From Marmoricola sp. URHB0036 (GTDB lineage: Bacteria > Actinomycetota > Actinomycetes > Propionibacteriales > Nocardioidaceae), in NCBI RefSeq assembly GCF_000426045.1, contig NZ_AUEP01000006.1, positions 1 to 64,000 on the forward strand: a stretch of 64,000 nucleotides of DNA. The letters are read 5' to 3'. Shown in pieces: positions 1 through 8,169 of the stretch (position 1 is its first letter; each line of letters starts with the position of its first letter). The notes under the pieces are model-generated. The model saw nothing but the letters and a program-made list of their open reading frames with translations, made no database searches and was not told the origin of the DNA. The position numbers were made by a program, and so were the translations under genes.

Positions 1-1
1 G

Positions 2-421
2 GACGAGGTCGCCACCCCCGAACCGGCCGAACCCTCCACCGAGGACACCGGCGAAGGCGTCGACCGCAGCCAGGACGACGCCGACACCGACGTAGCCCAG
101 GACGAGGACCCGGAAGAGCCCGAGACCGAGACGAAGGACGAGTCCGAGGAGTCCGAGGCCGAGCCGCAGACCGAGTCCGACGACGCCGGCATCACCTCGC
201 TGAAGGACATCAAGGCGAAGTACTCCGGAGCGACCGAGGAGTCGACCGAGGCGCCCGAGCCCGAGCCCGAGCGGCAGGACGAGACCGACGAAGCCGACGA
301 GGCTCCGGCCGAGGACGAGGCCACGGACGAGGACAAGCCGAAGCCGGCGTCCGCGGGCGAGACCCACCAGCCCCGGACCGACGCCGAGATCGGCGAGGGC
401 GGCTCCCTCTTCGACCTCTGA
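2..421 (+). CDS. C-terminal part of an acidic low-complexity protein (5' end outside window)
   Basis: Only the last 139 codons are visible; the frame is open from base 2 to a TGA at 419-421. The segment is dominated by Glu, Asp, Pro and Ala (for example DEDPEEPETET and PEPEPERQDETDEADE). It has one less charged stretch, GITSLKDIKAKYSGA, near the middle and ends in GEGGSLFDL. I see no catalytic motif, membrane segment or fixed-length repeat, so this is probably a disordered acidic tail on a folded domain that lies upstream of the window. The strong G/C third-position bias supports coding. I do not recognise the family and infer no function. Confidence 0.75.
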   Translation, partial: DEVATPEPAEPSTEDTGEGVDRSQDDADTDVAQDEDPEEPETETKDESEESEAEPQTESDDAGITSLKDIKAKYSGATEESTEAPEPEPERQDETDEADEAPAEDEATDEDKPKPASAGETHQPRTDAEIGEGGSLFDL

Positions 422-587
422 GGCCCAGCCGACGCCGCTCGTGTCACACCAGTGCTGTTCCTGGGCGGCCGGGACGACTCTCCTGTGACGCATGGGACCA
501 CCCCGGCCCCCTGTGACCCGCGTCACCAGCTGTAACCGGTTCCACCTCCGGTCGTTGCACCCAGCAACAGCTACGGGAGGAACCTCG

Positions 588-2462
588 ATGTCGTCACGCC
601 CGCTCGTCCGAGTGCTGCTCGCCGCCGTCGCCGCAGGAGCCCTCGTGGCCGCTCCACTGGCGGTCACACCGGCCGAGGCGGCCTCGAGTACGGCGACCGT
701 GAGCACCTGGCAGCCACGTCCGGCGCAGTACACGCAGACCACCACGATCAAGGACCTCGCCATCCCGATGTCGGACGGCGTGAAGCTGCGCGGTGACCTG
801 ACGTTGCCCGCCAATGCCGACGGCACCCCGATCGGGGCGAAGGTGCCGGTCATCGTGACCATCACGGCCTACAACAAGACCGTCATCGCCGGCGGGTTCG
901 GCGGGACCCTGGCGGGCGCCGACCCGGCGTACCTCGTCAAGCGCGGCTACGCCCAGCTCACCGTCGACGCCCGCGGCACCGGCTCGAGCGAGGGCCAGTG
1001 GAACGCCTTCGACAAGCGCGAGGACCAGGACAGCGCCGAGGTGATGACCTGGGCGCACCAGCAGCCGTGGTCCAACGGCAACACCGCGATGACGGGTGCC
1101 TCCTACATGGGCATCGCCCAGATCTTCGCGGCGGCCGGGCGACCCGCCGGGCTCAAGGCGATCTTCCCGCAGGTCCCCGCTGCTGACGTCTACCGCGACG
1201 TGGTCGCCTCCGGCGGCCAGATCGACTCCGGCTTCATGCCCCTGTGGCTCGGCCTGGTCACGGCGACCAGCGTGATCCCGCCCGCGGTCGCGGGCACCGA
1301 CCCGCAGTCGGGCATCGGCGCGCTGGCCTCGCACATCGGTGCGGTCGGTACCTTCACCGGCCCCACGCTGGTCAAGGCGATCGCGGGCCAGGACACGGCG
1401 TACGACGGACCCTTCTACGCCGAGCGCTCACCGATCAACGTCATCTCCAAGGTCAACGTGCCGACGTTCCTGGTCAGCGGCGAGTACGACCTGTTCCAGC
1501 GCGGCACCCCCCTGCTGTTCGAGAACCTCCGCAAGCGCGGCATCCCGACCAAGCTGATCATCGGTCCCTGGGACCACCTCAAGGGCTCGTCGGGCGCCGA
1601 GGTCGGCAACGCCGGCTACGGGCCGCTCAACGAGCTGCAGCTGCGCTGGTTCGACCACTACGTCAAGGGCATGCCCGACAAGACCCTCGACTCCGACATC
1701 GCGCCGCTGACGTACTACGAGCAGGGCACCGACTCCTGGAAGAAGACGAGCAGCTGGGTCGGCAGCGACCGGGTCGCCTCGACCTGGAAGCTGTCGGGCA
1801 ACGCCAGCAACGGGACGCCCGGCAGCTTGACCACCGGCGCCACTCAGGACGGTACGGCGACGGTGCTCCCGATCCCGGTCGCCGGACTGTGCACCCGGTC
1901 CACCAACCAGTGGACCGCCGGCATCATGGGCCAGAGCCCGCTGCCGAACCCGTGCCTCGACGACAACCGCGTCAACGACCTGGCCGGCGTCACCTTCGAC
2001 TCGGCCCCGGTGACCAGGGCGGTCCGCTTCCAGGGCCCGATCAACGCCCACCTGTACGTCGACAGCGTCGGCGGCAACGGGATGCTCTCGGTCGCCGTCG
2101 AGGACGTCGCCCCGGACGGCACCGTCAAGCGCCTGACCGGTGGCTGGCAGGTCATCTCCGACCGTGCCCTGGACACCTCGAGGAGCCGCTACCTCGACGG
2201 CAAGCTGATCCAACCCTTCCACCCCTTCACCAAGGCAGCCGAGAAGCCCCTGGCCGCGGGCGCGGTCGAGCCGGTCGACGTCGAGGTGTTTCCGACGGGC
2301 GCATCCATCGAACCCGGGCACAAGCTCCGGATCGCCGTACAGGCCTTCGACGTACCTCACCTCGCGCCGACGCTGCCCCAGCTCCTCGGCTCGCTGACCG
2401 CGATCACCATCCACAGCTCGGCGAAGTACCCGTCGGTGCTGACGATCCCGGCCATCCGCTAG
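588..2462 (+). CDS. Secreted CocE/NonD (X-Pro dipeptidyl-peptidase S15 family) hydrolase
   Basis: This 624-residue alpha/beta hydrolase begins with a signal peptide (RPLVRVLLAAVAAGALVAAP, cleavage likely near AEA). The catalytic domain carries the S15-family nucleophile motif GASYMG (Ser172), a likely acid in GEYDLF (Asp301) and the histidine in PWDHL (His330). The C-terminal part, about residue 400 onward, matches the jelly-roll domain of CocE/PepX proteins. The start at 588 is chosen over an in-frame ATG at 492 because GGGAGGA lies just upstream and the signal peptide then sits at the N-terminus. The family cleaves acyl esters or X-Pro amides; the substrate here is unknown. It stands alone, with a convergent siderophore operon downstream. 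Confidence 0.92.
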   Translation: MSSRPLVRVLLAAVAAGALVAAPLAVTPAEAASSTATVSTWQPRPAQYTQTTTIKDLAIPMSDGVKLRGDLTLPANADGTPIGAKVPVIVTITAYNKTVIAGGFGGTLAGADPAYLVKRGYAQLTVDARGTGSSEGQWNAFDKREDQDSAEVMTWAHQQPWSNGNTAMTGASYMGIAQIFAAAGRPAGLKAIFPQVPAADVYRDVVASGGQIDSGFMPLWLGLVTATSVIPPAVAGTDPQSGIGALASHIGAVGTFTGPTLVKAIAGQDTAYDGPFYAERSPINVISKVNVPTFLVSGEYDLFQRGTPLLFENLRKRGIPTKLIIGPWDHLKGSSGAEVGNAGYGPLNELQLRWFDHYVKGMPDKTLDSDIAPLTYYEQGTDSWKKTSSWVGSDRVASTWKLSGNASNGTPGSLTTGATQDGTATVLPIPVAGLCTRSTNQWTAGIMGQSPLPNPCLDDNRVNDLAGVTFDSAPVTRAVRFQGPINAHLYVDSVGGNGMLSVAVEDVAPDGTVKRLTGGWQVISDRALDTSRSRYLDGKLIQPFHPFTKAAEKPLAAGAVEPVDVEVFPTGASIEPGHKLRIAVQAFDVPHLAPTLPQLLGSLTAITIHSSAKYPSVLTIPAIR

Positions 2463-2504
2463 GACAAAGCGCCCGGGGCTGGCGCGCAGAACTGAGGGGT
2501 GGCA

Positions 2505-2557
2505 GCCGAAGTACTGCCCGCCAGCCCCCAGTTTCCCCGGACGTCCGGGGAAACCGC
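2505..2557 (-). repeat. Palindromic repeat family B, copy 1 (53 bp)
   Basis: A perfect 24-bp palindrome (arm GTTTCCCCGGAC, 2531-2554) is embedded in a 53-bp unit that recurs in opposite orientation at 42263-42315. The two units match at 46 of 53 positions without gaps. The element lies between convergent genes and starts a few bases after the TAG stop of the siderophore-interacting protein gene. It could act as a terminator or mRNA 3' hairpin, but the conserved non-palindromic flank (GCCGAAGTA) shows it is a dispersed repeat, not a chance hairpin. Confidence 0.85.
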
Positions 2558-2563
2558 GGCCCC

Positions 2564-3526
2564 CTACGCCTTCATCGGCACACCCTCACGCCAGTACCCC
2601 ATGAAAGCCACCTGGGCGCGATCGAGGCCGAGCTCGGTGACCAGGGTCCGGCGCAGGGCCTTGACCATCCAGGACTCGCCGGCGATCCAGGCGTAGGTGT
2701 CCTCGAGGTCGTGGCCCACCGAGCGGGCGCGCAGCTGCTCCTCGAGGTCCTCGCCCGCGGCGGAGTAGCGCGGGGTCTCCCAGACGTCGATGTCGAGGTC
2801 GCTGGGGAGCTCCGGGAGCGCCTCGAAGTCGGTCGCCGGCGGCAGGCCGAGATGGCGGCGCACCTGTTGCACGATCCGTCGGCCGTACGCCGCGTCGTTG
2901 CGGGGGAACCACTGCATCTCGAAACCCTCGGGCGCCGGCAGGTCGAGGATGTCGGCGGCCGTCGGCACCTCCACGAACACCCCACCGGTGTGGCCGGGAC
3001 CGACGTCCGCGAGGATCCGACCCAGTGCGGGTACGGCGGTCTCGTCGCCGATCAGCAGCAGGTGCGTCCGCCCGGCCGGGTCGAACTCGGTGCCGCCGTA
3101 CGACGAACGCCGGTGCGGCGCGACCACCTGGATCACGTCACCGCGGCGGGCGGCGAGTGCCCAGCGACAGGCGGGCCCCGGGGCATGACCACCCACCTCC
3201 TCGTGCACGACGAAGTCGACCACCAGCCGGACGTCGTCTCCGTCGCGGACGACGTCGCGGATCGTGTAGGTGCGCATCGGCGAGCGGACGTCGCCGGCAG
3301 CCATCAGGGCCGAGTAGTACTCCTCCGGCACCGGCGGGATCGTCGGCAGCGCGCCGGTCGGTCCGGGGAGGACGACCTTGAACCGGGTGTCGTACCCGTC
3401 CTCGCCGAGGTCGACGAAGGCCGCGCTGGCCAGCTCGACCCGCACGAACGCCGGGCTGAGCCGCGTGACGGAGTGCACCTCGGCCTCGGTGATCAGCACA
3501 CTGGGAGCGATGGTCTCGGTGGTCAT
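2564..3526 (-). CDS. Siderophore-interacting protein (FAD-dependent ferric-siderophore reductase family)
   Basis: The 320-residue protein has the SIP layout. An FAD-binding domain carries RTYTIR at residues 85-90 and a nearby HEEVGGHAPGPACRW segment. A C-terminal NAD(P)H-binding/SIP domain contains HLLLIGDETAVPALGRIL. The family reduces ferric siderophores in the cytoplasm to release iron (known for ViuB/YqjH relatives). GGAGG precedes the ATG, which overlaps the stop of the upstream ATPase gene by 4 bases (ATGA, 3523-3526). It is therefore the last gene of the siderophore uptake operon. The TAG stop is immediately followed by a family B palindromic repeat. Confidence 0.93.
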   Translation of the reverse strand: MTTETIAPSVLITEAEVHSVTRLSPAFVRVELASAAFVDLGEDGYDTRFKVVLPGPTGALPTIPPVPEEYYSALMAAGDVRSPMRTYTIRDVVRDGDDVRLVVDFVVHEEVGGHAPGPACRWALAARRGDVIQVVAPHRRSSYGGTEFDPAGRTHLLLIGDETAVPALGRILADVGPGHTGGVFVEVPTAADILDLPAPEGFEMQWFPRNDAAYGRRIVQQVRRHLGLPPATDFEALPELPSDLDIDVWETPRYSAAGEDLEEQLRARSVGHDLEDTYAWIAGESWMVKALRRTLVTELGLDRAQVAFMGYWREGVPMKA

Positions 3527-4359
3527 GCAGTCCTCCGGTCGTGCAGGGTTCGGGAGCGGCGACCCAGCGGGATCACCATCGGGGTGGCGGTGACCGGGTC
3601 CTCGATGACCCGGCTCTCCATGCCGAAGATGTCGCGCACGCAGTCCTCGGTGATCACCTCGCGCGGCGGCCCGGCGGCCACGATCCGCCCGTCGCGCATC
3701 GCCACCAGGTGGCCGGCGTAGCGGGCGGCCAGGTTGAGGTCGTGCAGCACCATCACGATCGTCGTGCCGCGCGCCTCGTTGAGGTCTGCGAGCAGGTCGA
3801 GCACCTCGACCTGGTGGGCGACGTCGAGGTACGTCGTCGGCTCGTCCAGCAGCAACAGGTCGGTCTGCTGCGCCAGCGCCAGCGCGATCCACACCCGCTG
3901 GCGCTGTCCGCCCGAGAGCTCGTCGACCAGCCGGTCGGCGACATCGATGGTGTCGGTCAGCTCGAGTGCCTGGGCGACGGCCGCCTCGTCGCCGCGCGAC
4001 CAACGGCGGAAGGCGCCCTGGTGCGGATGGCGCCCGCGACCCACGAGGTCGACCACGCTCACACCGTCCGGCGTGACCGGGTTCTGCGGCAGCAGGCCGA
4101 GAGTGCGCGCGACCTGACGTGACGGCAGTGTCGCGATCTCCTGGCCGTCGAGCAGGATCGCTCCGCCACTCGGTCGCAGCAATCGGGCCATCCCGCGCAG
4201 CAGGGTGGACTTGCCGCAGGCGTTGGCGCCGACGATCACGGTCGTCTGCCCGTCGGGGAGGTCGGTGCTGAGGTCGACGACGACCGGCTTGTCGTCGTAC
4301 CCCAGGCTCACCTCGCGCGTGACGAGCCGGCTCGGCGGGGGGTGGGCTGGGTTGGTCAT
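3523..4359 (-). CDS. Ferric-siderophore ABC transporter ATP-binding protein (FepC-like)
   Basis: The 278-residue ATPase shows Walker A GANACGKST (residues 44-52), a Q-loop (LGLLPQNP), the signature LSGGQRQR, Walker B LLLLDEP, a D-loop (YLD) and the switch histidine in VLHDLN. Walker A has Ala-Cys where many relatives have Gly-Cys, a tolerated variation. The ATG at 4359 is preceded by AGGAGGT and overlaps the permease stop by one base (TGATG). An in-frame start farther upstream at 4398 would lie inside the permease gene without a ribosome site, so it is rejected. It energises import through the two FecCD permeases encoded upstream. Confidence 0.95.
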   Translation of the reverse strand: MTNPAHPPPSRLVTREVSLGYDDKPVVVDLSTDLPDGQTTVIVGANACGKSTLLRGMARLLRPSGGAILLDGQEIATLPSRQVARTLGLLPQNPVTPDGVSVVDLVGRGRHPHQGAFRRWSRGDEAAVAQALELTDTIDVADRLVDELSGGQRQRVWIALALAQQTDLLLLDEPTTYLDVAHQVEVLDLLADLNEARGTTIVMVLHDLNLAARYAGHLVAMRDGRIVAAGPPREVITEDCVRDIFGMESRVIEDPVTATPMVIPLGRRSRTLHDRRTA

Positions 4360-5393
4360 CACGACCTCCTGGGGGCGCGACCGGTGGCGAGCAGCCACAG
4401 CAGGAACGGGGCACCGAAGGCGCCGGTGACGACGCCGACGGGGTAGTTGACGTCAGGCACGAGGTACGTCGCGACGTAGTCGGCACCGACGACGATCACC
4501 GCTCCGACCAGGCCGGCCCCGATCAACGTGCTGCGACCGGCGTTCAGCGCTCGCGCGATCGGGCCGGCTAGGAACGACACGAACGCGATCGGCCCGGCAG
4601 CAGCGACCCCGGCCGCGACGAGCAGCACCGCCACGAGCAGCAGCGCGTCCGAGCGGCGTGGAGTCACGCCCAGTCCGGCGGCGGCGTCCTCGCCCAGCTC
4701 GGCCACCCGTGCCGAGCGGGCGAGCCAGACGAGGAGCGGCGCGAGCACGCCCAGGAGCACGGCGAGCAGGCGGATCGTGGGCCAGTCGACCCGGCTCAGG
4801 CTGCCGGTCAGCCACTGCAGCAGCAGCTGCACGTCCCACACGTCGGCCCGCGTGAACAGGTACTGGATCACCGACAACAGCGCCGCGCTGACGCCGACCC
4901 CCACCAGGACGAGCCGGTTGCCACCGCTGCTGCCGACCTGTGAGCGGACGAGCACCGCGACGAAGAGCGCACCCGCGACGGCCGCGACGGCGACCATCGG
5001 GCCGGACTGGTGGAGGGTCACGATGGAGAACACCGCGAAGGCACTCGCCCCGACGCTCACCCCGACGATGTCGGGGCTGGCCAGCGGGTTGCGCAGGGTG
5101 GTCTGGAAGATCGCGCCGGCCACCCCGAATGCCCCGCCGACCAGGACACCGAGCACGGCCCGCGGCAGCTTGCTCTCCATCAGGACGTAGCTGGCCCCGG
5201 GGATCTCGGTGCCGGTGACGATGCGGAGGAAGTCCGGGACGGTGATCAGGAAGTCGCCGAGCAGGGTGCGGGCCGCCACGACGCCGAGCAGGGCCAGCGA
5301 GAGTCCCCCGATCACCCATTGCGTACGACGGATCGGCCGACGCCGCGCCCGGCGTACCACCGCCACCGCCTCGGGTGACACCACCGCACTCAC
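4359..5393 (-). CDS. FecCD-family iron-siderophore permease (second permease)
   Basis: This 344-residue protein is highly hydrophobic, with about ten membrane segments. It carries the FecCD signatures PRAVLGVLVGGAFGVAGAIFQ and NPLASPDIVGVSVGA near the N-terminus and GPIAFVSFLAGPIAR in the C-terminal half, the region that contacts the ATPase. The start is GTG at 5393, overlapping the stop of the first permease by 4 bases (GTGA), which argues for translational coupling. With its partner it should form the heterodimeric membrane channel for a ferric siderophore. Confidence 0.94.
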   Translation of the reverse strand: MSAVVSPEAVAVVRRARRRPIRRTQWVIGGLSLALLGVVAARTLLGDFLITVPDFLRIVTGTEIPGASYVLMESKLPRAVLGVLVGGAFGVAGAIFQTTLRNPLASPDIVGVSVGASAFAVFSIVTLHQSGPMVAVAAVAGALFVAVLVRSQVGSSGGNRLVLVGVGVSAALLSVIQYLFTRADVWDVQLLLQWLTGSLSRVDWPTIRLLAVLLGVLAPLLVWLARSARVAELGEDAAAGLGVTPRRSDALLLVAVLLVAAGVAAAGPIAFVSFLAGPIARALNAGRSTLIGAGLVGAVIVVGADYVATYLVPDVNYPVGVVTGAFGAPFLLWLLATGRAPRRS

Positions 5394-6418
5394 AGCGCCC
5401 CGATCCGGCCGCGACGGACGAGCCGGAGGAACACCGGCACCCCGACGACGGCAGTCATGATGCCGACCTGCACCTCGGCCGGTGGCAGCACGACCCGGCC
5501 GACCACGTCGGCCACGAGGACGAGCACGGCGCCGTAGGCCAGGCTCAGCGGCAGCACCCGCCGGTAGTCGGGTCCCACCACGGCACGGACGCCGTGCGGC
5601 ACGATCAGCCCGACGAACGCGACCGGGCCGGCGAGCGCGGTCGCGGCGCCGGCGAGCAGTACCACCGCCACCCCGATGACCAACCGGTCGAGCGCCACCC
5701 GGCGCCCGAGTCCACGGGCGAGGTCGTCCCCGAGCGCCAGGGCGTTCAGGCTCCGCGCCGAGGTGAGGGCGAGCACGGCGCCGACGGCCAGGAACGGCAG
5801 TCCGACGAGGAGCACGTCGCTCGCCCGGCCGCCGATGGTGCCCACCTGCCAGAACCGGAACGACTCCATCGTCTGCCGGTCGGTGAGCAGCACGCCCGAC
5901 GTCCAGCTGCTCACCGCGGCGGTGAGCGCGGCGCCCGCGATCGCGACCTTCACCGGCGTGGCTCCGTCGCGCCCGGCGGAGGCGACCGCGTGCACCAGCA
6001 CCATGGCGACCGCGGCCCCGGCGAAGGCCCACCACACGTAGGAGTGCAGGTCGGTGACCCCGAAGGCCGAGATGGCCAGCACCATCGCGAACGAGGCCCC
6101 GGCGTTGACACCGAGGATTCCGGGATCGGCCAGGGGGTTGCGGGTCAGCCCCTGCATCAGGGCACCGACCAGCCCGAGCGCCCCACCGACAGTGAGCCCG
6201 AGCAGGGTGCGGTCGACGCGTGCCGCCGCGATCGCATGCAGCGGGTCCGAAGGGTCGAGCACGACACCGGGAGGGATGAGGCGCGCGCCCACGAGCACCG
6301 AGGCGACGCCGGCGGTGGCCAGGGCGAGGACTGCGAGCACCACGGCGGTTCGCGTCCCGGGCCGACCCGCGGGTGAGCGCGGGTCGGCCCGGACGCTGAT
6401 GGCCGTCTGGACGGTCAC
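5390..6418 (-). CDS. FecCD-family iron-siderophore permease (first permease)
   Basis: The 342-residue permease has about nine or ten hydrophobic segments. It carries the family motifs RTLLGLTVGGALGLVGALMQ, NPLADPGILGVNAGASF and GPVAFVGLIVPHGVR. The N-terminal 20 residues are polar and cytoplasmic. Its ATG overlaps the stop of the upstream binding-protein gene by 4 bases (6415-6418), and its own stop overlaps the second permease. It is expected to be co-regulated by the iron box upstream of the binding-protein gene. Confidence 0.94.
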   Translation of the reverse strand: MTVQTAISVRADPRSPAGRPGTRTAVVLAVLALATAGVASVLVGARLIPPGVVLDPSDPLHAIAAARVDRTLLGLTVGGALGLVGALMQGLTRNPLADPGILGVNAGASFAMVLAISAFGVTDLHSYVWWAFAGAAVAMVLVHAVASAGRDGATPVKVAIAGAALTAAVSSWTSGVLLTDRQTMESFRFWQVGTIGGRASDVLLVGLPFLAVGAVLALTSARSLNALALGDDLARGLGRRVALDRLVIGVAVVLLAGAATALAGPVAFVGLIVPHGVRAVVGPDYRRVLPLSLAYGAVLVLVADVVGRVVLPPAEVQVGIMTAVVGVPVFLRLVRRGRIGAL

Positions 6419-7440
6419 GAGCCTGCGACGGCCTTGGCGACCTCGGGCACGAAGTCCTTGATGATGACCGGGATCGACAGCGGTGTCGGGTTGGTGACGG
6501 CCAGGGCGATGGGCTTCTGGCCCTCGGCGTACGCGTGCCCGTCGGCGATCGCCGGGACCTTGCCGATCAGCCGGTCCCTGGCGAACGTCTTCATGTCGTC
6601 AGGCTTCTCCGACCAGGTCAGGAACACGTCGGAATCGAGGTCCGCTGCCTTCTCCGCCGAGACCGACCCGTAGAACTGGCCCGGCTTGATGGCGCTCGCC
6701 ACCGCCGGCGCGTCCTCCAGGCCGAGGTCGTGCATGAAGGAGACCCGCGGGTCCTGCGGCGCGTAGATGCCGATCTGCGAGAGGTCGGTCGTGGTCAGGT
6801 AGCCGAAGATCATCGACTTGCCGGCCAGGTCGGAGTACCTCGCCCTGGTGGCGTCGATCTCCTTCTCCGTCTTCTCCTCGACCTCCTCGGCCTGCTCGGA
6901 GCGGCCCAGTGCCTTGCCGACGGTCTCGAGCGAGGTCTGCCACGGGGTCACCCAGGGTGCCTCGGGGTAGGCGACGACCGGCGCGATCTTGCTGAGCTTG
7001 GTGTACTCCTGCCGGGTGATCCCGGAGTTGGTCGCGAGGATCACGTCGGGTCGCAGCTTGGCGATCTCGTCGATCGGGGCGCCGTCGGAGTCGTCGTACC
7101 GCACCGGCGCCTCGGCGCCCATCTTCTTCACCGCGGCGTCGAACCAGTCCGAGGAGCCGTTCGCGTTGCCGCCCCAGGTCAGCTCGGTGGCCCCGACCGG
7201 GACCACTCCCAGCGCCACGGCCTGGTCCTGGTCGCTCCAGCCCAGCGTCGCGACGCGGGTGGGCGCCTGGTCGATGGTGGTCTCGCCGAAGGCGGTCTTG
7301 ATGGTGACCGGGAAGGCGTCGGCCTCGGCCTTGGTGGTGGTGGTGCCGGCGGCGTCGTCGTCGGTCGAGCCGGTGCTGCACCCGGTCAACGCGAGCGCTC
7401 CGAGACTGACGGCGAGAGCGACGTGGCGCAGTCTTTTCAT
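6415..7440 (-). CDS. Iron-siderophore substrate-binding lipoprotein
   Basis: The 341-residue protein starts with a lipoprotein signal ending in the lipobox LTGC (Cys21). An acidic Ser/Thr/Asp linker follows, then a periplasmic-binding fold of the FepB/FhuD type. Typical blocks are ATLGWSDQDQAVALGVVPVG, KLRPDVILATNSG and a C-terminal NPTPLSIPVIIKDFVPEVAK. It is the first gene of the uptake operon, which then runs permease, permease, ATPase, SIP with 1-4 base overlaps. A DtxR/IdeR-type box about 30 bases upstream implies iron repression. No siderophore synthesis genes are seen in the window, so the ligand may be a xenosiderophore or made elsewhere. Confidence 0.95.
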   Translation of the reverse strand: MKRLRHVALAVSLGALALTGCSTGSTDDDAAGTTTTKAEADAFPVTIKTAFGETTIDQAPTRVATLGWSDQDQAVALGVVPVGATELTWGGNANGSSDWFDAAVKKMGAEAPVRYDDSDGAPIDEIAKLRPDVILATNSGITRQEYTKLSKIAPVVAYPEAPWVTPWQTSLETVGKALGRSEQAEEVEEKTEKEIDATRARYSDLAGKSMIFGYLTTTDLSQIGIYAPQDPRVSFMHDLGLEDAPAVASAIKPGQFYGSVSAEKAADLDSDVFLTWSEKPDDMKTFARDRLIGKVPAIADGHAYAEGQKPIALAVTNPTPLSIPVIIKDFVPEVAKAVAGS

Positions 7441-7469
7441 GGAGGGATCCTTGGGTCTGTGGGCGAAAG

Positions 7470-7488
7470 TTAGGTTAGCCTAACCTCA
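7470..7488 (-). promoter_or_regulatory. DtxR/IdeR-type iron box
   Basis: The sequence TTAGGTTAGCCTAACCTCA matches the established DtxR/IdeR consensus TTAGGTTAGSCTAACCTAA at 18 of 19 positions and contains a 15-bp dyad (7472-7486). It lies about 30 bases upstream of the siderophore-binding lipoprotein start. This is where a DtxR-family repressor would block transcription of the whole five-gene operon under iron-replete conditions. Regulation is inferred from the motif; the regulator gene is not in the window. Confidence 0.92.
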
Positions 7489-7536
7489 CAGAACCTGCTC
7501 CCGGCAAGAGGGTCCTAGGGACCGAACAGAGCTGGA

Positions 7537-8112
7537 TCAGATCTGGGTGCGCTGGAAGTTCGCGTAGGAGCGCGACGGCGTCGGGCCACGCTGACCCTGG
7601 TAGCGCGAGCCGTACTTGGCCGAGCCGTAGGGGTGCTCGGCCGGCGAGGACAGCCGGAAGAAGCAGAGCTGCCCGATCTTCATGCCGGGGTAGAGCTTGA
7701 TCGGCAGCGTGGCCACGTTGGCCAGCTCCAGGGTCACGTGGCCGCTGAAGCCGGGGTCCACGAAGCCGGCGGTGGCGTGGGTGAGCAGCCCGAGGCGTCC
7801 GAGCGACGACTTGCCCTCGACCCGGGCGGCCAGGTCGTCGGGGAGGGTCACGACCTCGAGCGTGGAACCCAGCACGAACTCGCCCGGGTGCAGGATGAAC
7901 GGCTCGTCCCCATTGGGCTCCACCTCACGGGTGAGGTCGGACTGGTCGGCGGCCGGGTCGATGTGCGGGTAGCGGTGGTTCTCGAAGACGCGGAAGTAGC
8001 GGTCCAGGCGGAAGTCGATGCTCGACGGCTGGATCATCGCCGGGTCGTAGGGCTCGACGACGACACGCTTCGACTCGATCTCGGCCAGGATGTCGCGGTC
8101 GGAGAGCAGCAC
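7537..8112 (-). CDS. dcd: dCTP deaminase
   Basis: The 191-residue protein is full length for the family and carries its hallmark blocks: [30 protein letters not shown] and the catalytic glutamate region SGHVTLEL. The C-terminal [11 protein letters not shown] closes over the active site in known structures. It deaminates dCTP toward dUMP or dUTP for thymidylate synthesis. Mycobacterial homologues are bifunctional (deaminase plus dUTPase), but which type this is cannot be told by eye. The start is GTG at 8112 (VLLSDRDI) with no clear ribosome site. The divergent neighbour is an SGNH hydrolase. Confidence 0.96.
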   Translation of the reverse strand: MLLSDRDILAEIESKRVVVEPYDPAMIQPSSIDFRLDRYFRVFENHRYPHIDPAADQSDLTREVEPNGDEPFILHPGEFVLGSTLEVVTLPDDLAARVEGKSSLGRLGLLTHATAGFVDPGFSGHVTLELANVATLPIKLYPGMKIGQLCFFRLSSPAEHPYGSAKYGSRYQGQRGPTPSRSYANFQRTQI

Positions 8113-8169
8113 GCGGACAACTTACCCGCTGGCCACCCGCCAGCCGAGGCCTGCAGAAGGGGTCCCAGA

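Noticed and set aside
531-544. KstR-like match TGTAACCGGTTCCA upstream of the CocE-like gene
   Set aside because: It fits the degenerate consensus but lacks the GT/TTCAGTTT context of the two better sites; one chance match is expected in a window this size.
492-587. N-terminal extension of the CocE-like hydrolase from an ATG at 492
   Set aside because: It would bury the signal peptide 32 residues in, while a good ribosome site precedes the ATG at 588.
1244-3721. 825-codon open frame over the hydrolase and SIP genes
   Set aside because: It overlaps two well-supported genes in other frames and has no start signal or domain.
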